This document shows, piece by piece, positions 33,862 to 43,433 of a DNA stretch of 64,000 nt (the first letter of the stretch is position 1; the number at the start of each line of letters is the position of its first letter). The notes beneath the pieces were generated by a model, which saw only the letters and a program-made list of their open reading frames with translations, did no database searches and was not told the origin of the DNA. The position numbers and the translations under genes are program-made. This DNA is from Bacillus tianshenii (GTDB lineage Bacteria; Bacillota; Bacilli; Bacillales; Bacillaceae_N): positions 1,244,115-1,308,114 of the forward strand of contig CP129018.1 of assembly GCA_020524525.2 (NCBI GenBank), written 5' to 3'.

Positions 33862-34335
33862 TTATCCATTCTCCTGTCGTATTAACTGCTCTAATAACAT
33901 TGAAATTTCTTCATGCTTTGATTGGATATAATAGACGTTCCAAATAACTACACTAATCAACCCGAGGACATACAACAATGTATATGCTTTATATGTAATA
34001 AATTTAGTTAATATCGAATTGAAAAAACGTTTCCATAATAGCAACCCACCCATAATAAATATCGGAATGATCAAACGGTACTGGGTGTTCCAATATTCCT
34101 TTAGATGGTGGTTTTTCATCGAAAATGTTAAAGCTTGATTCATCTGCTTATCATTCATTTTAATCGGTTTCATTTCTGGAGATGTCTTATCTAGATTTAC
34201 GTATAGTATCCGTTCGTTTTTATCATAACTAGTCTTATACGCACCTGGATAAAAAGCTTGTTCAGAGATAGTAAATATAGAAAACAATGAAAAAACCAAT
34301 AATAAAAGGAGTCCAAACAAAACTTTCTTATTCAT
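33862..34335 (-). CDS. Membrane protein, unknown
   Basis: The protein has 157 residues with an N-terminal anchor (about 5-24), an extracellular loop of some 60 residues, and two further membrane segments (about 88-100 and 117-133). ATG 34335 follows AAGGAGCGAAG. No family is recognised. Confidence 0.6.
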   Translation of the reverse strand: MNKKVLFGLLLLLVFSLFSIFTISEQAFYPGAYKTSYDKNERILYVNLDKTSPEMKPIKMNDKQMNQALTFSMKNHHLKEYWNTQYRLIIPIFIMGGLLLWKRFFNSILTKFITYKAYTLLYVLGLISVVIWNVYYIQSKHEEISMLLEQLIRQENG

Positions 34336-34451
34336 TTCTTCTTCGCTCCTTTTTATGGAATAATATACCTTTATGGTGAATTATCTCCTTGATTTTGTCA
34401 ATGAAGATACACTTGAGTAGGGGTTAGAGAATCGAAAGGAGTTTTTCATAT

Positions 34452-34739
34452 ATGCCAAAAACTTTATCAGGAAGATTGTCTGCAATCATATTAGCAGCTT
34501 TTGTTATTCAGTTTATTCTTTTTATCATTTCCCTCTTTCGCAATGATGGTTTGGGAGCTATACTGAATTTTATTAAAATAGCCCCATATACAGCTTTATT
34601 AGGACTTATCTTTGGAGTGATTGGTACTAAAAAAGAAATTGGAAAAAATAAGGTCATCCCCATTTTTGCTTTACTCATAAGTATTGCCTTTGCAGGTATG
34701 ACGTTGTTCTTTTTGTTTGGTTGGTCCTTTGGAGGTTAA
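34452..34739 (+). CDS. Small three-helix membrane protein
   Basis: The product has 95 residues with three hydrophobic segments (about 11-28, 43-60, 70-90) and a GVIGTKKEIGKNKVIP linker like those in DUF4190-type small membrane proteins. ATG 34452 follows AAAGGAG. Function unknown. Confidence 0.6.
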   Translation: MPKTLSGRLSAIILAAFVIQFILFIISLFRNDGLGAILNFIKIAPYTALLGLIFGVIGTKKEIGKNKVIPIFALLISIAFAGMTLFFLFGWSFGG

Positions 34740-35545
34740 GTATAATCATTAGATACTTTGTTGAAAGAAATAGATTGCTTTTTATCTACTTGTGAATGGT
34801 GTCATTTGTAATAAAGCTATAATGTGTATTCAACGCTTTAAGGGTTCAGGAGAAGTGTGAAAAGGTCAACAACTTAAAGGATAATCTAACGAAGGAGAAC
34901 GTATTTATCCAAGGTTCAATTTCAACTAAAGGGGTTAAATTAGCGCTTTTTATCATTCTAATTACCGGATTCATCGCAAAATGATATTAATTTGAGAAAA
35001 AAATTGATTATTTTTTTCTTGACTCAATGAACTGTTTGATATTGAAGAAAAAGTATCTATTACTTTATTCAGTTTCCATTTTTAGAAGTATATTTACAAA
35101 ACAATATTTTTTATTCTTACTATAGTAAAATATGCATAATAATAAATTTTTATACACGTAAAGCTTATGTTATGATAGGTTAAAACAGCTTTACTGTATC
35201 TCTTTATTCGAAAAATATTTTAATAATATAGAAAAAGATATTTTTCAAATTATATGATTTTTTCGTGGTAAAGAAGACTAATATTAGTAAATGCAGAACT
35301 TTATCCTTGTTAGAATCTGGGTTGAGACTTTGGGTTTTGCCTATTATTAGCTATTATAAATAGACTTTTCGCACTTTTCACTGGATTTTAAAAACGTTTA
35401 TAATTATCATATAATAGTAGATAAATTAATCTATTAATACTATGATAGGGTTATAATTAAGACGGAAAAGGTGTATAACTGGGTTGCACCTTACTTGGTG
35501 TAACGTCATCTTTTCTGCAAATTTCAGGGGAAAAGGTTGGGAAAA
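34740..35545. other. Gene-free 0.8-kb stretch upstream of mqo
   Basis: The sequence is very AT-rich. One frame at about 34860-34984 reads KENVFIQGSISTKGVKLALF then IILITGFIAK to a stop, but lacks a start codon, so it may be a remnant. At 35483-35504 GTTGCACC and GGTGTAAC can form a small hairpin about 40 bases before the mqo start. Nothing else is supported. Confidence 0.4.
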
Positions 35546-37048
35546 ATGAGCAACAGAGAAACTAAAACAGACGTCATTTTAATCGGCGCAGGAATCATGA
35601 GTGCGACTTTAGGGACGTTCTTGAAAGAGTTAGCACCCGATTGGAAGATTACAGTGTTTGAGAAGCTCACAAAGCCAGGGGAAGAAAGTTCTAACGAATG
35701 GAACAATGCTGGAACAGGACATGCTGCACTATGCGAGCTTAACTACACAAAGGAAAAGTCTGATGGAACTGTTGATATTAGTAAAGCGATTAAAATTAAT
35801 GAACAGTTTCAGCTTTCAATGCAGTTTTGGTCTTATCTTGTAAAGAGCAAGCTAATCCAAAACCCACAGGACTTTATCATGTCATTGCCTCATATGAGTT
35901 TCGTACAAGGGGAAAACAATGTAACATTTTTAAAGAAACGTTTTGAAGCGATGACAAACAATCCGCTATTCAAAGGAATGGATTATTCCGATGATCCGGA
36001 AAAGCTGAAGGAATGGCTGCCGCTTATTATGCAAGACCGCGCATCGGATGAACCGATTGCTGCAACAAAAATTGACTCTGGAACAGACGTAAATTTCGGT
36101 GCTTTAACGCGCAAGTTATTTAGTCACTTAGAGAGTAATAATGTCAATATAAATTACAACCATACTGTGCATGATATTAAGCGTACTAGTGATGGTTTGT
36201 GGGAAGTGAAAGTGCAGGATCACGATGGAAATACGATTGAACACCATACTGCAAAGTTCGTCTTTATTGGAGGCGGTGGCGGAAGCCTGCATTTATTGCA
36301 GAAATCCGGTATCCCAGAAGGGAAACATATTGGTGGTTTCCCAGTAAGCGGACTATTTATGGTATGTAAAAATCCAGAGGTTATCGAACAGCACCATGCA
36401 AAAGTATATGGAAAAGCAAAGGTTGGGGCTCCACCAATGTCGGTTCCACACCTTGATACAAGATTTATCGACAATAAAAAATCGCTGTTATTTGGACCAT
36501 TTGCAGGCTTCTCACCAAAGTTCTTAAAAACTGGTTCAATGCTGGATTTAGTAACTTCCGTAAAGCCGAATAATGTTTTAACGATGTTAGCAGCAGGTAC
36601 AAAAGAAATGTCATTGACAAAATACTTGATTCAACAAGTTATGCTATCGAAAGAGCAACGTATGGAAGAGTTGCGTGATTTTATCCCGAACGCTAAAAGC
36701 GAGGATTGGGATTTAGTAGTAGCAGGCCAACGTGTACAAGTTATCAAAGATACTGAAGATGGCGGTAAAGGTACACTTCAATTTGGTACAGAAGTAATTA
36801 CTGCCGATGATGGCTCAATTGCAGCATTATTAGGTGCTTCTCCAGGTGCTTCTACTGCTGTGCACGTTATGCTTGAAGTAATCAACAAATGCTTCCCAGA
36901 ACAAATGAAAGAGTGGGAAACAAAAATAAAAGAAATGATTCCTTCTTATGGCATGTCGCTAATGGACAACCCAGAGCTTCTGCAGGAAGTGCATCAATTT
37001 ACAGATGAAACGCTTAAGTTACGTGAAAAAGAGCTGGCTTTTAGTTAA
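35546..37048 (+). CDS. mqo: Malate:quinone oxidoreductase
   Basis: The protein has 500 residues, normal for Mqo. The N-terminal FAD-binding motif is [20 protein letters not shown], followed by [17 protein letters not shown], both strongly conserved in Mqo. It oxidises malate to oxaloacetate at the membrane and reduces quinone, an alternative to NAD-malate dehydrogenase in the TCA cycle. ATG 35546 is preferred (AAAAGG upstream); the TTG three codons before overlaps that site. It is a single-gene unit ending at a strong terminator. Confidence 0.96.
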   Translation: MSNRETKTDVILIGAGIMSATLGTFLKELAPDWKITVFEKLTKPGEESSNEWNNAGTGHAALCELNYTKEKSDGTVDISKAIKINEQFQLSMQFWSYLVKSKLIQNPQDFIMSLPHMSFVQGENNVTFLKKRFEAMTNNPLFKGMDYSDDPEKLKEWLPLIMQDRASDEPIAATKIDSGTDVNFGALTRKLFSHLESNNVNINYNHTVHDIKRTSDGLWEVKVQDHDGNTIEHHTAKFVFIGGGGGSLHLLQKSGIPEGKHIGGFPVSGLFMVCKNPEVIEQHHAKVYGKAKVGAPPMSVPHLDTRFIDNKKSLLFGPFAGFSPKFLKTGSMLDLVTSVKPNNVLTMLAAGTKEMSLTKYLIQQVMLSKEQRMEELRDFIPNAKSEDWDLVVAGQRVQVIKDTEDGGKGTLQFGTEVITADDGSIAALLGASPGASTAVHVMLEVINKCFPEQMKEWETKIKEMIPSYGMSLMDNPELLQEVHQFTDETLKLREKELAFS

Positions 37049-37088
37049 TTATTTGGGAAGAAACAACTTGTTAAAAATAAGGGGTTAA

Positions 37089-37127
37089 AGAAAAAGGACT
37101 AAACTCGGTGAGTTTGGTCCTTTTTCT
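37089..37127 (+). terminator. Terminator of mqo
   Basis: AGAAAAAGGACTAAACTC pairs almost perfectly with GAGTTTGGTCCTTTTTCT around GGT. Confidence 0.88.
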
Positions 37128-37260
37128 AATTAAGCAATATGATCGCGCCCGATAAAGTTAAGTTAAAAAATTATTTTATTTGCTTTTATTTTTCAGAAAT
37201 GTTTGAATTTAATCATGAAGGTAGATTGATATTTTCCTTACATAAAAAGGAGCGAAGTAA

Positions 37261-37707
37261 ATGTATATTGAAGAATTAGAAGTTGGACAAGTATTTAAAT
37301 TAGAACCAGTCACGGTTTCAGAGGAAGAGGTTTTTAGTTTTGCAGAAAAATATGATCCTCAGCCTATACATATTGATCGTGAATTTGCCAATAATAGTGT
37401 CTTTAAGGGAGTAATAGCCTCAGGCTTTCAGACAGTTGCGCTCGTTTGGGAAAAGTGGATAAGGGCTGGCATACATGGTGAAGAAATTATTGGTGGAACA
37501 GGGATCGATCATTTACGTTGGCATAAACCTGTCTATCCAAATGACACTCTATATACAGAAGTTAAGGTTTCACAAACAAAAGTATCTTCAAGAGGCAGCA
37601 AAGGAACTGTAACTTTTGAGTTTATCATCTACAAACAAAATAATGACATTACAACAACATTTGAGGTTAATGTTATCTTAAAAGCAAAGAATGGTAGTGA
37701 AAAATAG
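37261..37707 (+). CDS. MaoC-family dehydratase
   Basis: The protein has 148 residues with one hot-dog fold. The MaoC/R-hydratase motif is present: FAEKYDPQPIHID, then ASGFQTVAL and the GGTGIDHLRWHKPVYPNDTL segment. Such enzymes hydrate enoyl-CoA in fatty-acid or PHA metabolism; the aspartate and histidine in YDPQPIH are catalytic. ATG 37261 follows AAAAGGAGCG. The gene stands alone, so the pathway is not revealed. Confidence 0.88.
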   Translation: MYIEELEVGQVFKLEPVTVSEEEVFSFAEKYDPQPIHIDREFANNSVFKGVIASGFQTVALVWEKWIRAGIHGEEIIGGTGIDHLRWHKPVYPNDTLYTEVKVSQTKVSSRGSKGTVTFEFIIYKQNNDITTTFEVNVILKAKNGSEK

Positions 37708-37826
37708 TAACAAATTATTGTAGTTAAAACGTTGAATATTAAGTGCCTTTTGCATTCAAATGTGTGAAAGGACTAATTATTGGGTACAGTATTACCAATC
37801 AATTGATGAAGGAGTGTTTTATTTTA

Positions 37827-38189
37827 ATGGCACAAACAATTTATGAGAAAATTGGTGGAGAAGAAGCGGTTGCAAAAGTAGTGGACTATTTCTATAATGA
37901 GTTGGTTTTGAAGGACCCGTCAGTAAATCACTTTTTTGAAAATACAGACATGGAAAAGCAGCGTCAGCACCAAACAAAGTTTATTAGCTTTGCGTTAGGT
38001 GGACCAAATCAATACTCAGGCAAGTCGATGGAAAAGGCCCATGAAGGAATGGATATACAGCCAGCTCAATTTGATGCGATTGCCAAACATCTTCATGATG
38101 CACTAGCACACTATGATGTACCTGAAAATGATATTGATGAGGCATTAACGAAAGTCGCTTCATTACGAGAAGATATTATCTATAAATAA
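37827..38189 (+). CDS. Group 1 truncated haemoglobin
   Basis: The protein has 120 residues from ATG 37827 (AAGGAGTG upstream); the longer frame begins without a ribosome site. It reads IYEKIGGEEAVAKVVDYFYN, then a HQTKFISFALGGPNQYSGKS segment and the proximal histidine in MEKAHEGM. The two-over-two globin fold binds haem and O2 or NO. It probably helps NO detoxification or oxygen handling. Confidence 0.92.
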   Translation: MAQTIYEKIGGEEAVAKVVDYFYNELVLKDPSVNHFFENTDMEKQRQHQTKFISFALGGPNQYSGKSMEKAHEGMDIQPAQFDAIAKHLHDALAHYDVPENDIDEALTKVASLREDIIYK

Positions 38190-38195
38190 CTCCTT

Positions 38196-38228
38196 AAAAT
38201 GGCTGACTCGAACTGGGTCAGTCATTTT
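38196..38228 (+). terminator. Terminator after globin gene
   Basis: AAAATGGCTGAC pairs with GTCAGTCATTTT, with only a short T tract. Confidence 0.6.
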
Positions 38229-38370
38229 GGTGCGCCTTGATTTTTACTTCTCTCATATCAAGAAGCATTACATAGTTTTCAAGTTACTTATGTTATAATC
38301 TTAAACACTATAGGTTTTCAAAATTTGATTAGCTTAATTTCTCTATCAAATTCCAGAAAAGGTGATTAAG

Positions 38371-39519
38371 GTGCATATTAATAAGTTTGTAACGCCTGAA
38401 ATTATTTTTGGCAGTAATGCAATTGAACAAACAGGGGATGCATGCAGGCGACTTGGGGCAAAAAAAGTCTTAATCGTTAGTGACCGCGGTGTTATTGAAG
38501 CAGGTTGGTTGGAAAGGATTATAGAAAATTGTAAGAATTCTGGCTTAGAGTGGTCGTCATTTTATGAAGTGACGACGAACCCAAAGGATTATGAGGTAGA
38601 AAAGGGGAGTCGGATATATATTGAGCAGGAATGTGATGCGATTATAGGGGTAGGCGGAGGAAGTGCTCTTGATGTAGCAAAAGGGATTGCTATTCTTGCG
38701 ACAAATCAGGTGGAAATTCATCAATACGAAGGCGTCGATAAAATTGAAAAGCCTCTTCCACCTATGGTGATGGTAGCGACAACAGCGGGTTCAGGCTCGG
38801 AAGTTTCGCAATTTTCAGTTATTGTAGACAGCAAAAGGAAAAAGAAAATGACGATTGTCTCAAAGACGCTCATCCCTGATATCGCGATTGTTGATCCATA
38901 TACATTAGTAACGAAAGACCCTTCTCTTACAGCTTCAACAGGAATGGATGTGCTTACTCATGCAATTGAGTCATATGTCAGTATAGCCTCCACATCTTTA
39001 ACAGATATTCAGGCAGAAAGTGCTCTCACACTTGTAGCTAAAAATTTGAGGCCTTCGGTGGCATCTAAAACAAATAGAAGTGCAAAGGAAGCAATGGCAA
39101 TGGCAAGCCTACAGGCTGGACTCGCCTTCTCAAATGCCATATTAGGTGCTGCACATGCAATCTCACATGCGATTGGGGGAAGGTTTCCGATGGCTCATGG
39201 TGAAATTAACGCGATCTTGCTGCCTCACGTGATGGAATTTAATTTTATCGCAGCCCCTGATAAGTTTAAAAAGATAGCACAACTTATGGGCGTGGATACG
39301 CGTTGCATGACAGAAAAGGAAGCAGTAATGCAGGCAATCAATCTCGTTAATGAAATTTCTCGTGATATCGGAGCACCACAATCCTTAAAGGAAATAGGCC
39401 TAACAGAAGAACACGTTTCATCAATGAGTGAAATCGCTATTGCCGATGCCTGTATGATTACAAACCCAAGAGATACGACGATTAAGAATGTAAAACAGTT
39501 AATCTTAAAGGCGATGTGA
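38371..39519 (+). CDS. Iron-containing alcohol dehydrogenase
   Basis: The protein has 382 residues from GTG 38371 (AAAAGGTGATTAAG upstream; a GTG at 38362 overlaps it). The NAD-binding GVGGGSALDVAKG motif, the ATTAGSGSEVS segment, the family signature MDVLTHAIESYVS and the metal histidines in GAAHAISHAIGG identify the group III iron-ADH family. It interconverts alcohols and aldehydes with NAD(H). The kinase gene starts 28 bases after its stop, so the dehydrogenase, kinase and activator are likely one unit. Confidence 0.92.
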   Translation: MHINKFVTPEIIFGSNAIEQTGDACRRLGAKKVLIVSDRGVIEAGWLERIIENCKNSGLEWSSFYEVTTNPKDYEVEKGSRIYIEQECDAIIGVGGGSALDVAKGIAILATNQVEIHQYEGVDKIEKPLPPMVMVATTAGSGSEVSQFSVIVDSKRKKKMTIVSKTLIPDIAIVDPYTLVTKDPSLTASTGMDVLTHAIESYVSIASTSLTDIQAESALTLVAKNLRPSVASKTNRSAKEAMAMASLQAGLAFSNAILGAAHAISHAIGGRFPMAHGEINAILLPHVMEFNFIAAPDKFKKIAQLMGVDTRCMTEKEAVMQAINLVNEISRDIGAPQSLKEIGLTEEHVSSMSEIAIADACMITNPRDTTIKNVKQLILKAM

Positions 39520-39547
39520 AATTTCAAGTTTGGAGTGAGGATGCATT

Positions 39548-41185
39548 TTGATTCACGATAAAAAGGAAGAAATGATTTCCCGTTTAACTGGAGTTAAGTC
39601 GTCGAAGAAAAATTATTACACAGAATTAAAAACAAGCATTGAACAATTAAAAAAGAAAAATTTACAGCTCGAAATTATGAATGAAGTTATGAAAAGCATT
39701 AAGGTGGATATGTCGATCGATGCTATTTTAGAAAATGTAGCATTGAAGCTGAAGGCTATTATCAATTTTGACCGATTAAGTCTTTCTCTATTAAACAATG
39801 ACCATCTTTCTTTAACGTATGTGTACCCTGATACTTCTAAGATTTTAGAGAAGGGTACTAACATCCCGTGTGAAAATTCGATCTATTGGAGTGTTGTTAA
39901 AGAAAAAAAACGAAAAGCTCAGTCATTAACTGATTCTTCCTATGCTTCTTTTGAAAAAGAACTCCTTCTCCAATTAAACATCAAAAATGTGCTTGTGTTA
40001 CCTGTTTATATTAAAAGTAAAGTAATAGGCGTGATAAGCTTTGGGAGAAAAAAAGATGAAGTTTGGGAATCTTCAGACCAGTTGTTTTTAGAGCAGCTTG
40101 CAGATCATTTAGCCGTCAGTATTGATAATTCCCGTTTATATAATCAAGTGCTTCAGGGGAAAAAAGAATGGGAAGATACATTTAAAGCAGTAGATGATTT
40201 AATTATGATTTTTGATACCGATATGAATGTACTTCAGTATAACCATGCTTTGAACAACTTTTTTGAGTGGCACCAATCTAATTCAGTAATCGATTTTCAT
40301 TCATCGTTAGGAGTAGAATGTTTAAATTTAGTAAAGAAAACCATTGGTTCAAGGAAGCAAACATACGAAGAGGTCCAGTTTGATAAGAATCGCACATGTG
40401 AAATGTATGCTTACCCTGTCCATAATGATGAGATGGAAATGTATGCAGTAATTGTAAATATGAAAGATGTAACGGAAAAACGAAAGATGGAAGTTCAACT
40501 GCTGCATTCAGGAAAGTTAGCTGCAATTGGTGAAATGGCGGCAGGGGTTGCCCATGAATTAAATAGTCCGCTTACTGCAATTCTAGGAAACTCCCAGCTG
40601 TTGATGCGTTCAACTCCGAAAGAAGAGCATTCTTATATAATGTTGCAGGACATTAAGAACTGTGGAGATCGGTGTAAAAATATAATTAAAAGCTTGCTTA
40701 CTTTTTCTCGGCAAGATGATTATTCCTTTGATCATTGTTCATTGAATCACGCGGTGGACCAGGTATTAAACTTAGTAAAGTTTCAAATTGAACGAAATCA
40801 GATCAAGGTTATGGCTTCTTTAGATGAAAGTTTACCAACTTTCTATGGAAATCAACCTCAAATTGAGCAAGTCATTATAAATCTTCTTATTAATGCGAGA
40901 GATGCATTTGAAAGTTTTGAAACAACAGATAAAATGATCGAAATCAGTACTTATCAGGATGAAAAGGCAATCTTTCTTTCAATACGAGATAACGGAATGG
41001 GCATTGAGAAGGAACGGTTGAATGAAATTTTCCATCCTTTTCATACAACGAAAGGTTCTAATAAAGGGACGGGGCTCGGCTTGTCAGTTAGTCTAGGAAT
41101 TGCTAGAGCTCACGGAGGGACGATTGAGGTAAGTAGTGAAGTAGGAAAAGGGAGTCTTTTTGTATTGCGAATTCCACTCAAATAG
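39548..41185 (+). CDS. Sensor histidine kinase with GAF and PAS domains
   Basis: The protein has 545 residues and no membrane segment, so it is cytoplasmic. A short coiled coil leads into a GAF domain (about 50-200, NFDRLSLSLLNNDHLSLTYV, then VLPVYIKSKVIGVISFG), a PAS domain (about 210-315), the phospho-acceptor H336 in GVAHELNSPLTAILGN, and an HATPase domain (INLLINARDAFESF, IRDNGMGIEKERL, KGTGLGLSV). The TTG start follows GAGGATGCATT. The adjacent sigma-54 activator is its probable partner. It may sense an alcohol, aldehyde or redox signal through GAF/PAS. Confidence 0.92.
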   Translation: MIHDKKEEMISRLTGVKSSKKNYYTELKTSIEQLKKKNLQLEIMNEVMKSIKVDMSIDAILENVALKLKAIINFDRLSLSLLNNDHLSLTYVYPDTSKILEKGTNIPCENSIYWSVVKEKKRKAQSLTDSSYASFEKELLLQLNIKNVLVLPVYIKSKVIGVISFGRKKDEVWESSDQLFLEQLADHLAVSIDNSRLYNQVLQGKKEWEDTFKAVDDLIMIFDTDMNVLQYNHALNNFFEWHQSNSVIDFHSSLGVECLNLVKKTIGSRKQTYEEVQFDKNRTCEMYAYPVHNDEMEMYAVIVNMKDVTEKRKMEVQLLHSGKLAAIGEMAAGVAHELNSPLTAILGNSQLLMRSTPKEEHSYIMLQDIKNCGDRCKNIIKSLLTFSRQDDYSFDHCSLNHAVDQVLNLVKFQIERNQIKVMASLDESLPTFYGNQPQIEQVIINLLINARDAFESFETTDKMIEISTYQDEKAIFLSIRDNGMGIEKERLNEIFHPFHTTKGSNKGTGLGLSVSLGIARAHGGTIEVSSEVGKGSLFVLRIPLK

Positions 41186-41198
41186 CAGGGGGGATAAA

Positions 41199-42668
41199 AT
41201 GATTCGTCTTCTAATTATTGACGATGAAAGAGAAGTCGGGAATTTTTTGTCCCATTTATTTAGAACAAAAGGCTATGAGTCAACAGTTCTCTACAGTGGG
41301 AACGAGTTTGAACACCTAGATTTAACAAAAGACCTCTTCCATCTAGCATTAGTGGATTTAATGCTGCCGGATATAAGTGGACTTGAGATCTTAACAAAGT
41401 TAAAAAGGGCACAACCGCAGTGTAAAGTCATTATCATGACAGGACACAGTACGATTCAAACAGCAGTTGAAGCAATCAAGAGGGGAGCCAATGATTATAT
41501 TGCGAAACCATTTGATGAACTTGATGTCCTAGAGCAGCAAATTGATGACTTTTTAATATCAGATATTTCTGAAACAGAACAAAAGGTTTATCAAATTGCT
41601 CAGGATGCTGGGCTGGTCGTTGGAGAAAATCAAGAAATGAAGGATTTATTGAAAACAGCATATAAGGTTTCCAGAAAGAATGTAAATGTACTGATTGAAG
41701 GAGAGACAGGTACCGGAAAAGAAGTTTTGTCTCGATTTATTCATGAGGCTAGCCCAAAAAATCAAGAGGCTTTTATCGGAGTAAATTGTGGTGCGATTTC
41801 GGAATCACTACTAGAAAGCGAGCTTTTTGGTCATGAAAAAGGCTCATTTACAGGTGCAACACGTGAAAGAAAAGGATTATTTGAAGTGACGAATAATGGA
41901 ACCTTGTTTTTAGATGAAATCGTTGAAGCGTCACATGCGATTCAAGTAAAGCTTCTTAGAGTTTTAGAGACAGGGGAGTTTATGAGAATTGGCAGTGAGA
42001 AGCATATTCGAACCAATGTAAGAGTACTTGCTGCGACAAATGAAAATCTTATGGAAGCAGTTAAAAAGAAGAAGTTCCGAGAAGACTTATTTTATAGATT
42101 AAACGTTGTTACCTTGACGATTCCACCCCTGCGTAATCGAAAAGAAGACATACCAGTGTTAGTTGAAATGTTTTTGCAAAAGCATACTGAAAATGAATTA
42201 ACGTTTTCAGTAGATGCCATGAAAAGGTTACAAAGCTATGACTGGCCAGGAAATGTGCGAGAGCTGATGAATGTATTGACTAGAGCAGTAATGCTAACTG
42301 ACCCGGAACAGAAAATAATCGTTGCTGAAGACTTACCATTACCAAAAGATTCCTTACCTTCAAGTTTTAAAGTGACAAACAATGAACGGGCTGGTGAGGT
42401 TGAGCCTTTATGTGAAATTGAAGAAATGTTGAATACATGTATAGAAGAGATTATAAGTGTCGTGAATAAGGAAGACGAAATTCAACTAGAAAGCGTTCTG
42501 AATAGGGTAAAAGGTTTCGAAAAAGAATTAGGAAAAGCATTAATACAAGAGACGTTGCGTGACACACTTGGTAACCGAAAAGAAGCGGCTAAACGATTGA
42601 ACATTTCTATTCGTAAGCTTCGTTATTTGTTAAATGAAAAAACATACTCTCCAAAAGAATCATCATGA
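41199..42668 (+). CDS. Sigma-54-dependent response regulator (NtrC family)
   Basis: The protein has 489 residues: receiver domain with Asp53 in VDLMLPDISG and KPFDE, AAA+ domain with Walker A GETGTGKEVL, Walker B GTLFLDEI and arginine-finger region FREDLFYRLNVV, and a C-terminal Fis-type helix-turn-helix (GNRKEAAKRLNISIRKLRYL). The sigma-54-contacting loop reads GSFTGA rather than GAFTGA. About 60 residues linking AAA+ and HTH are acidic and helical. ATG 41199 follows GGGGGGATAAA. The likely target is the -24/-12 promoter upstream of the zinc alcohol dehydrogenase at 44545, and perhaps the iron-ADH. Confidence 0.93.
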   Translation: MIRLLIIDDEREVGNFLSHLFRTKGYESTVLYSGNEFEHLDLTKDLFHLALVDLMLPDISGLEILTKLKRAQPQCKVIIMTGHSTIQTAVEAIKRGANDYIAKPFDELDVLEQQIDDFLISDISETEQKVYQIAQDAGLVVGENQEMKDLLKTAYKVSRKNVNVLIEGETGTGKEVLSRFIHEASPKNQEAFIGVNCGAISESLLESELFGHEKGSFTGATRERKGLFEVTNNGTLFLDEIVEASHAIQVKLLRVLETGEFMRIGSEKHIRTNVRVLAATNENLMEAVKKKKFREDLFYRLNVVTLTIPPLRNRKEDIPVLVEMFLQKHTENELTFSVDAMKRLQSYDWPGNVRELMNVLTRAVMLTDPEQKIIVAEDLPLPKDSLPSSFKVTNNERAGEVEPLCEIEEMLNTCIEEIISVVNKEDEIQLESVLNRVKGFEKELGKALIQETLRDTLGNRKEAAKRLNISIRKLRYLLNEKTYSPKESS

Positions 42669-42694
42669 TTTTTAAGGAGGGTATGTCGACTTCG

Positions 42695-43351
42695 TTACGA
42701 ATCATATGATTGAAGGGCATTTACCCCATGGGCAAGTGCAGAACCTGCTTTTAGAGCAGTGGATACAAAAACAGCCTCGCCTATTTCTTCTTTTGTTGCC
42801 CCGAACTTTTTGGCCCTCTTTGTATGCAAATCAATACAATAGGGACAACCGGTTGTGTGGGCTGAAGCGACGGCAATTAATTCTTTTTCTTTTGTAGAAA
42901 GACTACCTGGTTTAATGGATAATTGATCGAATTGAACAAAAGAAGAAAAGGGTGGTTTATTAAGGTCAGCAAATTCTTTCAATCTATCGAAATAAGATTG
43001 TTTGTATAAGATTTCTCTTTCTGTGTCATCATACGAGTTTAGGGCATTCACTCCGTGCGCAAGTGCGGAACCTGCTTTTAAAGAAGTAGCGACCATGATA
43101 GCCTCCGACATTTCTTCCTTTGTGCCGCCTTTCTTTTTGAACTGGTTAACATGGAGCTCAATACAATAGGGACATCCAGTAATGTGAGCAATAGCAATGG
43201 CGATACATTCTTTAAACTTAGCTGACAAAACTCCTTCTGTTAAGCTAAGCTCATTAAAGGATACAAATGCTTGAAATATCTCAGGAGCTAACTCCATAAA
43301 TTCATCAAGTGGCTCTAAATTACTTTTCTTATATAATACTTCATTGGTCAT
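42695..43351 (-). CDS. Two-domain carboxymuconolactone decarboxylase/AhpD-like protein
   Basis: The protein has 218 residues and two tandem AhpD-like domains. Each carries the redox-type motif: GCPYCIELHVNQFKKKG in the first and GCPYCIDLHTKRAKKFG in the second, followed by SLKAGSALAHGVNALNSY and TALKAGSALAHGVNALQSY. The repeat points to internal gene duplication. CxxC AhpD domains act in peroxide or alkyl-hydroperoxide defence. ATG 43351 follows GGAGGTGGAGATT. It is cotranscribed with, and downstream of, the zinc alcohol dehydrogenase gene. Confidence 0.88.
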   Translation of the reverse strand: MTNEVLYKKSNLEPLDEFMELAPEIFQAFVSFNELSLTEGVLSAKFKECIAIAIAHITGCPYCIELHVNQFKKKGGTKEEMSEAIMVATSLKAGSALAHGVNALNSYDDTEREILYKQSYFDRLKEFADLNKPPFSSFVQFDQLSIKPGSLSTKEKELIAVASAHTTGCPYCIDLHTKRAKKFGATKEEIGEAVFVSTALKAGSALAHGVNALQSYDS

Positions 43352-43433
43352 AATCTCCACCTCCAAAAATGAAAAAGGGAGAACAAATATATACGGTTCT
43401 CCCTTTCCTTCGTTTTACTTTTGAAAGTAAGGC

